From Caryophanales bacterium UBA4869 (GTDB taxonomy: Bacteria; Bacillota_I; Bacilli_A; RFN20; CAG-288): DNA of 10,295 nucleotides. The stretch spans positions 1-10,295 of the forward strand of contig DHDT01000037.1 of NCBI GenBank assembly GCA_002399505.1, written 5' to 3'. This document shows positions 6,155-10,295 of this stretch, in pieces (the stretch's first letter is position 1; each line of letters opens with the position of its first letter). Under the pieces are notes generated by a model. The model was given only the letters and a program-made list of their open reading frames with translations. It was not told where the DNA came from and did no database searches. The position numbers were made by a program, and so were the translations under genes.

Positions 6155-7069
6155 TCAATCGATAGAAGACAAAAACTCAGTTAAAGATTTCTTATATAGT
6201 TCCCGATTCACTGTAAGAGAAGAAGCGTGGCCGGCATTCTTGAAGATGACAAGCTCCTTTTTCGAGGTCGCCTTTTCGTATAACTCTTCAACCGCCTTCA
6301 CATTGATAAAGAGATCATCTTGGCCATGAATGAAAAGAACCGGAATCTTGTTTGAAGCTATACAATTGATAGGAGAAGCATCATCGAAGCTGAAATGATA
6401 AAGTGTCTTTAAATAGAAATTGATAAAAGGAAGAAGAATCTTCGAAGGCAGATGATAACGTCTGATCATGTCTCTTATGACATCCTTCAAATATGAATAA
6501 GAGCAGTCAGAGACGATGAATTTCACTTTCTGCTGATATTTTGTAGATAAAAGAACGGTTGCTGCACCCATAGAAACACCCTGGAGACCTAGATAGATAT
6601 CTTTTCCGAACTTTTCATAGACCTCATCGATGACAGCTGAAAGATCTTTGCTTTCCTGATAACCCATAGTCACAGTCTTATGAATGTTGTCACCGTGGCT
6701 TCTCTGATCATAGATGATCGTGGAGTAGCCAAGTTCTCGAAACAACACCGAATATCGCAAAGCTCCTTCGCGGCTGGATCTATGTCCGTGACAGAGAAGA
6801 CAGAATTTCTTTGATCCTTTAACAAGGCTATAGTCTCCGTGAAGTACATATCCGTCATTCATTTTAAATTCAATAGGTGTCCGGGTCATAGTCTCAGTAC
6901 CTAAGTCAAAGCCCATCTGATGGTTATAGACTTTCTGTTCTTCTCTTTTATATCTTGCCGGTTTGGCTATTGAAAACCTGGCTATCAGATAAGATACAGA
7001 TAATATAAGGATAATAGCAGCCAGTAAAACTGATCCGATTACTATAAGAAGAATATAATACCAAGACAT
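6155..7069 (-). CDS. Membrane-anchored alpha/beta hydrolase (YqkD-like)
   Basis: A 304-residue protein with one N-terminal hydrophobic helix (about 4-32) that should anchor it in the membrane, then an alpha/beta-hydrolase domain. Visible elements are the oxyanion segment CHGHRSS (93-99), IIYDQRSHGDN (118-128), the nucleophile elbow GVSMG with Ser166, Asp252 in HGQDD (248-252) and His281 in NAGHAS, giving a complete Ser-Asp-His triad. The layout matches COG1073 proteins such as B. subtilis YqkD, whose substrates are unknown, so no reaction is claimed. AGGAGG 5 nt before ATG supports the start. It appears monocistronic, with a hairpin after it and a non-coding gap of about 150 nt before it. No confident promoter was found for it. 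Confidence 0.9.
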   Translation of the reverse strand: MSWYYILLIVIGSVLLAAIILILSVSYLIARFSIAKPARYKREEQKVYNHQMGFDLGTETMTRTPIEFKMNDGYVLHGDYSLVKGSKKFCLLCHGHRSSREGALRYSVLFRELGYSTIIYDQRSHGDNIHKTVTMGYQESKDLSAVIDEVYEKFGKDIYLGLQGVSMGAATVLLSTKYQQKVKFIVSDCSYSYLKDVIRDMIRRYHLPSKILLPFINFYLKTLYHFSFDDASPINCIASNKIPVLFIHGQDDLFINVKAVEELYEKATSKKELVIFKNAGHASSLTVNRELYKKSLTEFLSSID

Positions 7070-7145
7070 ATCCGCCTCCTTACATACAAGAATGTTTCTA
7101 TTTTAAATCCTCTTCTGTTTTATCACCATATTTAAAAATCCTGTA

Positions 7146-7169
7146 TATCGAAATACGATACATATGTAT
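7146..7169. promoter_or_regulatory. Two adjoining dyads in the divergent intergenic region
   Basis: TATCG AAATA CGATA (7146-7160) is a 5-bp inverted repeat and ATACATATGTAT (7158-7169) is a perfect 12-bp palindrome; they share three bases. They lie between the minus-strand hydrolase and the plus-strand broken gene, in AT-rich sequence. They could be operators for either gene. A regulator cannot be named. Confidence 0.4.
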
Positions 7170-7187
7170 TGAGAAAAATTTTTTAAT

Positions 7188-7193
7188 TATAAT
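7188..7193 (+). promoter_or_regulatory. Possible -10 of the broken plus-strand gene
   Basis: TATAAT, 22 nt before ATG 7216, is a perfect -10. The nearest good -35, TTGAGA (7169-7174), is only 13 nt upstream across A5 and T6 runs, too short for normal use. At 17-nt spacing the hexamer is TGTATT, a poor match. The promoter may be weak or decayed. Confidence 0.35.
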
Positions 7194-7215
7194 CAAAACA
7201 TAGAGGATTTGAGGT

Positions 7216-7696
7216 ATGAAACAAAATTTATTCAGTAAAATCAGTATTATTTTATGTATAGTGATGAATATAGTCCTAATAGGATTTATCTGTCCTCTTT
7301 TCCTGTCGTTGGATATTGCCAGCCTGCAAGATCCCAATATAACATCAGAAATGAATACAAGATTCATCATTGAACTCGTTTTTTATATTATGTGTGGCCT
7401 TGCCTTCGTTGCCGAATTTGTTTTCCTAATGGTTTGTTTAAAAACAAGTCTGTGAAAAAAAGAAAGCCGTCAAATAAAATAGTTCTTCTGTCCGTATTCT
7501 TTGGATTGACTACTATCCTCTATATATTTGGCGAAATTATTATTAATCAAATCAATAAAAATCCGATAAGCGGAATCGTTATGCCACTTATACCCGCCGT
7601 CATCAATGTAATTGTTTTTTTGTAATAAATACCATATCAAAAATTACTTCCGACAATAACGATGAATTGGAAGAAATTACAAAGGATACTCTCTAA
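7216..7696 (+). pseudogene. Four-helix small membrane protein, broken by two -1 frameshifts
   Basis: Three consecutive frames join into one sensible protein of 160 residues. Frame one (7216-7455, 79 aa alone) holds two hydrophobic helices (FSKISIILCIVMNIVLIGF; then about 30 residues ending ...FLMVCLK). A -1 shift at TTTAAAA (7437-7443) enters a frame with a basic loop (NKSVKKRKPSNK) and two more helices, ending at TAA 7623. A second -1 shift in the T7 run (7615-7621) enters a frame coding VINTISKITSDNNDELEE and ITKDTL before TAA 7694. A GAGG site lies 9 nt before the ATG. The family is not recognised. It may be a decaying gene, two homopolymer sequencing errors, or programmed frameshifting. 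It is the only plus-strand gene in the window. Confidence 0.6.
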
Positions 7697-7708
7697 ATGA
7701 AAGATAAG

Positions 7709-7801
7709 AAAATTCTCTTTACATTCTATGTGTTTGATTTTTAGATATTCTTTGATTGTGTCAGCTAAAGTCTCATTGTCTTCAATCAATAATACATTCA
7801 T
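7709..7801 (-). pseudogene. Response regulator remnant (N-terminal 31 codons only)
   Basis: From ATG 7801 the minus strand reads MNVLLIEDNETLADTIKEYL, then KIKHIECKENF. This is the opening beta strand, acidic pocket (Glu7, Asp8) and first helix of a CheY-like receiver domain. After residue 31 the likeness ends; the frame runs on to TGA at 7637 without the phospho-acceptor Asp or an output domain. It overlaps the 3' edge of no intact gene, faces the broken plus-strand gene, and lies 57 nt after the ABC permease stop. A TATAAT at 7815-7810 would start transcription almost at the ATG, and no Shine-Dalgarno is visible. No kinase gene is nearby. Confidence 0.7.
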
Positions 7802-7858
7802 ATATAAAGATTATAAGGCAAAAGCAACTTATTTAGAATACTTAAATGTATATATAAT

Positions 7859-8551
7859 TTAGATATCAGTCTTTTCAAAGACTACAGCTTCTCTTTTAAA
7901 AGTGAAAAGAAGGCTAAAGACATAGAAAAGAACACCGATAATGAGAATCAGTGACTGGCACAAAGCCGTAGATGAATTGACTGCGATCAATTGAATGGAA
8001 ACTGATTCCAAGGGAGTACCAGACATCGAAGAAAGAACCTCAGCGGCAATAAGAGGAATAACGGCAACAACAGTGGCAACGATCATTGGTACCAACATCT
8101 TAAAGCCGTTTTTATAATGAAGATGTAAGAAGATTGAATTAAATACTCCAAAAGAAAAAAGAACAATTCCAAAGTATGCCGGATCTGGCGGTATTCCTAT
8201 AAACGAGTCAGTAGTCAGACTGGATATCTGTTTTCCATAAAGACCATAATTCATCGAATAGGTAATGGCAGAGACAATAGCACAGACAATGACTGAAAGC
8301 ATCTCAAAGGATAGGATCGATAAGAATCTAGCTTTGATTATATCTCTCTTTTTGATAGGCAGAAGCTCACTGTAGAAAAGATCGTTGTTTTCTTTTCCGC
8401 CCTGGAAAAGAAACAGGAAAGCCATCATGACATAGATGGCAAAGATAGTATTAGGATAATTGGGAATGAATATCATCGCTCCGAAAAGAGAAAATACCCA
8501 AACCATTGGATGAATAGCCAGACGGAATTCCTTAAATAACAGGTTCTTCAT
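7859..8551 (-). CDS. ABC-2 type transporter permease
   Basis: A 230-residue integral membrane protein with about six hydrophobic segments (roughly residues 13-30, 34-52, 76-98, 120-138, 146-170 and 191-217). The segment ENNDLFYSELLPIKKRDIIKARF between the second and third is typical of the ABC2_membrane_2 group that pairs with YtrB/PmtA-like ATPases. It should form the membrane half of an exporter; the substrate is not evident, though peptides or lipids are common for the group. The start is ATG 8551, with AAAGGA 9 nt before it; a TTG at 8569 begins a longer frame but overlaps that ribosome site. It overlaps the end of the ATPase gene by 20 nt, indicating coupled translation. Confidence 0.88.
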   Translation of the reverse strand: MKNLLFKEFRLAIHPMVWVFSLFGAMIFIPNYPNTIFAIYVMMAFLFLFQGGKENNDLFYSELLPIKKRDIIKARFLSILSFEMLSVIVCAIVSAITYSMNYGLYGKQISSLTTDSFIGIPPDPAYFGIVLFSFGVFNSIFLHLHYKNGFKMLVPMIVATVVAVIPLIAAEVLSSMSGTPLESVSIQLIAVNSSTALCQSLILIIGVLFYVFSLLFTFKREAVVFEKTDI

Positions 8552-9404
8552 TTTCGTTGTTCCTTTCAAGATACACCATGATGGTATCTAAATCTGGTTC
8601 TTTGGTCTCAAAGCCTTCAAGCCCTTTATACTGATCTTTCTTAAAAAGCGCCTCTACCTTGTTTCTTCTTATATGATAAGAAATTGCTTTATCTTTGATC
8701 TTCTCAAATTCAGAAGAATTATTACCTTCAATTACTAAGTAGTCGTTCTTAAATTCTTCTAGAGGCTTGCTGGAAATAAGCCTGCCCTTTTGAATATAGG
8801 TAATTGTATCAGCACACTTTTCCAAGTCGGAAGTTATGTGAGTAGAGAAAAGAATCGAGACTTTTTCCTTGTCAGCCAGAAATTCAAAGATCTCCAGAAT
8901 TTCATTTCTTAATACGGGATCAAGACCGCTTGTCGGTTCATCGAGAACTAGGATATCTGCATGATGAGACAAAGCTACTGCCAATCCGTATTTTACTTTC
9001 ATACCCGCAGAGAGTTCTGAGACTCTCTTGTTCTCATCGAGGGCAAACTTGCTCAGAAATTCTCTATATCTTCTATCGTCCCAGTTCTTATAGAATCTTT
9101 TTGTAACGTCAGTAAGAGTCTTGAGTTTAGTCTTCGGATAATAATCAATACCGCCAAGAAGAACAGACATGATCTGTTTGTTTTCAAGTTCATTTTCTAA
9201 AAAAGAAGAACCGTGAACTAAGACTTCTCCGCTGTCTGGATGAACTAGATTGAACATAGACTTGATCGTAGTAGTCTTTCCAGCACCATTACGTCCGACA
9301 AAGCCCATTATTTCTCCTTCTTTCAAGGAGAAACTGATATCAGATAAAGTAAAAGAAGGATAAGTCTTGCAGAGATTCTTGATTTCCAGTGAATTATTAC
9401 TCAT
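8532..9404 (-). CDS. ABC transporter ATP-binding protein (YtrB/PmtA-like)
   Basis: A 290-residue nucleotide-binding subunit. Walker A is GRNGAGKTT (37-45), signature LSAGM (131-135; usual LSGGQ or LSKGM), Walker B ILVLDEP (151-157), D-loop SGLDP (159-163) and H-loop His189 in FSTHITSDLE. The Q-loop glutamine is not evident: the segment reads MSVLLGGIDYYP (79-90). The tail EPDLDTIMVYLE (269-280) is the usual end of this family in Gram-positives, which includes YtrB and staphylococcal PmtA. It energises the permease encoded directly after it. ATG 9404 overlaps the abrB-like stop by 8 nt (ATGAGTAA), so translation is coupled to the regulator. Confidence 0.92.
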   Translation of the reverse strand: MSNNSLEIKNLCKTYPSFTLSDISFSLKEGEIMGFVGRNGAGKTTTIKSMFNLVHPDSGEVLVHGSSFLENELENKQIMSVLLGGIDYYPKTKLKTLTDVTKRFYKNWDDRRYREFLSKFALDENKRVSELSAGMKVKYGLAVALSHHADILVLDEPTSGLDPVLRNEILEIFEFLADKEKVSILFSTHITSDLEKCADTITYIQKGRLISSKPLEEFKNDYLVIEGNNSSEFEKIKDKAISYHIRRNKVEALFKKDQYKGLEGFETKEPDLDTIMVYLERNNENEEPVI

Positions 9405-9654
9405 TGTTATCCATCGCCTTTACAGCCATGTTAAGAAATCCGTCTTCTTTGACAATAGCTATTCCTCTCTTTTTATCAGCTAAAACAATCACTCGGTCAC
9501 CGGGATTGATTTCAAACATGTCCCTGATGACTTTAGGAATGACAATCTGGCCTTTTTCACCGACTATAGTCGAGGCCATCGCTCTTCCTTTAGTTGCAGC
9601 TTTGGCAGCTGCCTTTTCAGCTTTTACAGCATCCCGTTCTTTTTTATCTTTCAT
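9397..9654 (-). CDS. AbrB/SpoVT-type DNA-binding regulator with a basic N-terminal helix
   Basis: An 85-residue protein. Residues 27-72 form a swapped-hairpin AbrB domain: STIVGEKGQIVIPK, VIRDMFEINPGDRVIV, and a closing strand GIAIVKEDGF. Proteins of this type bind DNA as dimers and act as transition-state regulators or antitoxins. Residues 1-26 are an unusual Lys/Ala-rich stretch (DKKERDAVKAEKAAAKAATK) likely to be a basic helix. The start is ATG 9654, with AAGGAA 6 nt before it; a longer frame from TTG 9681 lacks such a site. It is the first gene of the ABC unit, so it probably regulates it, perhaps through the 9673-9688 repeat. No toxin gene accompanies it. Confidence 0.9.
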   Translation of the reverse strand: MKDKKERDAVKAEKAAAKAATKGRAMASTIVGEKGQIVIPKVIRDMFEINPGDRVIVLADKKRGIAIVKEDGFLNMAVKAMDNNE

Positions 9655-9672
9655 TTTCTTTCCTTCATTCAA

Positions 9673-9688
9673 GTATAACAAGTTATAC
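9673..9688. promoter_or_regulatory. Perfect inverted repeat, probable operator of the ABC operon
   Basis: GTATAAC and GTTATAC are perfect 7-bp arms around a 2-nt centre, 10-25 nt after the inferred start site and upstream of the ribosome site. Position and symmetry suit a repressor acting by roadblock. The neighbouring AbrB-type protein is the obvious candidate, though operators of GntR-type regulators of such ABC systems look similar in size. Confidence 0.65.
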
Positions 9689-9704
9689 CATTCCTACTTT
9701 TCAT

Positions 9705-9733
9705 ATCATAATACTGTCATATTAAAATGTCAA
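9705..9733 (-). promoter_or_regulatory. Promoter of the regulator-ABC operon
   Basis: On the minus strand, a perfect -35 TTGACA (9733-9728), a 17-nt spacer and -10 TATGAT (9710-9705). Transcription should begin near 9698. This is one of the best promoters in the window, and it implies that the operon needs repression to be off. Confidence 0.9.
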
Positions 9734-9740
9734 CCCATAC

Positions 9741-9776
9741 AAAAAAAGCTGTCATAAAGCAGTCAAAAAACCGCTT
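9741..9776 (-). terminator. Probable terminator after the VTT-domain gene
   Basis: AAGCGG (9776-9771) can pair with CTGCTT (9762-9757) using one G-U pair and an 8-nt loop. After 9 more nucleotides comes a run of seven T (9747-9741). The stem is short and overlaps the stop codon, so efficiency is doubtful, but the location between the two transcription units fits. Confidence 0.45.
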
Positions 9777-10295
9777 AGTTCTTTTTACCTTTGAGAATTA
9801 TTCCACCGGTTAGAAGATAATGTCTTCCTTCCTGCTTATATCGAAGATGACGATAATAAAGATAACTTAAAAGACCAAATATCAAAAACACTGTTATCAC
9901 TAAAACAGCAAAGACTAACCACATCCACCAGGAAAAGTTCTTGTAATCCAAAAAATCTGTTCCCAGTATGCAGATTACGAGGACGCCGATGTTTCTGAAA
10001 ATCATCGTACAGATGAAGTTGTATAAAAAGCTCATCTCCGTCATACCGGCAACTAATGATAGAGTGTCATCAGGAAAGAAAGGAAGAAGATACATCATGG
10101 GAAGAGCAGCTTTACCGCCTGCTGTCAGCATCTTAAGACTCTTTTCACTGGCTTTTCTTCCGACAATCCAGTCAACTATTTTCTTGCCGCCTAATTTTCC
10201 GATTATGAACATCAATGAAGAAGTCAGTATCACTGAAGCGGAACAGATAAGAAATGTTCTTCCCATTCCCCAAGGTGTCTGATCATTAAAAAGCA
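9775..10295 (-). CDS. VTT-domain (TVP38/TMEM64, DedA-like) membrane protein, N-terminus outside window
   Basis: The open frame runs to the window edge without a stop (about 172 residues seen). A methionine at 10266 is only the first internal ATG: upstream codons read LFNDQTPWG in frame and there is no ribosome site, so the gene is cut. Visible are four hydrophobic stretches, including a re-entrant-type segment with the family signature ALPMMYLLPFFPDDTLSLVAG, then TEMSFLYNFICTMIFRNIG. The C-terminus is short and basic (HLRYKQ...LKGKKN). SNARE_assoc/VTT proteins resemble lipid scramblases and DedA transporters. Promoter and operon partners lie to the right. Confidence is high for the superfamily, lower for the subfamily. 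Confidence 0.8.
   Translation of the reverse strand, partial: LFNDQTPWGMGRTFLICSASVILTSSLMFIIGKLGGKKIVDWIVGRKASEKSLKMLTAGGKAALPMMYLLPFFPDDTLSLVAGMTEMSFLYNFICTMIFRNIGVLVICILGTDFLDYKNFSWWMWLVFAVLVITVFLIFGLLSYLYYRHLRYKQEGRHYLLTGGIILKGKKN

Noticed and set aside
7098..7370. Minus-strand 90-codon frame upstream of the hydrolase
   Set aside because: It is mostly the antisense of the broken membrane-protein gene. Its last 20 residues (to YGDKTEEDLK) look somewhat protein-like, but there is no usable start with a ribosome site; at most a remnant.
9389..9757. Plus-strand 122-codon frame
   Set aside because: It is antisense to the AbrB-type gene and its promoter; the minus-strand protein has a clear family match.

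Overview
The window looks like a chromosomal segment of a low-GC Gram-positive bacterium of the Firmicutes/Bacilli type. An uncultured Erysipelotrichales- or Mollicutes-like lineage is my best guess, made from the overall feel of the proteins and not from a search. TGA is used as a stop (the tsaC-like gene ends in TGA 2 nt before rpiB) and tryptophan is TGG, so the standard bacterial code applies rather than the Mycoplasma code. Nearly every gene is on the minus strand, so transcription runs from high to low coordinates. Shine-Dalgarno sequences are strong, and three promoters with 17-bp spacers can be read directly.

In transcription order from the right edge: a VTT-domain (TVP38/DedA-like) membrane protein cut by the window end (9775-10295); a three-gene unit of an AbrB-type regulator, an ABC ATPase and an ABC-2 permease (9654-7859) behind a textbook promoter and a perfect 16-bp inverted repeat; then a decayed stretch (7216-7801). 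That stretch holds a plus-strand four-helix membrane protein broken by two -1 frameshifts, and the first 31 codons of a response regulator on the minus strand. Next is an alpha/beta hydrolase with an N-terminal membrane anchor (7069-6155), closed by a 12-bp-stem hairpin.

The left half is a housekeeping block: ftsH (5800-3065), a small protein that resembles the DNA-binding parts of an IS3-family transposase without its catalytic domain (3059-2487), lemA (2456-1830), a strong hairpin, then tsaC/ywlC (1763-1149) and rpiB (1146-694), a terminator, and a strong rRNA promoter with UP-like element and boxA leading into the 5' end of 16S rRNA (366-1).

The most unusual part is the ftsH operon. This FtsH is 911 aa (usual size 600-700), with an enlarged extracytoplasmic domain carrying an EF-hand-like loop and a roughly 160-residue C-terminal addition. 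It is followed 5 nt later by the transposase-derived protein and then by LemA. This suggests a membrane quality-control module with lineage-specific parts. No CRISPR array, tRNA, intact insertion sequence or phage gene is visible.
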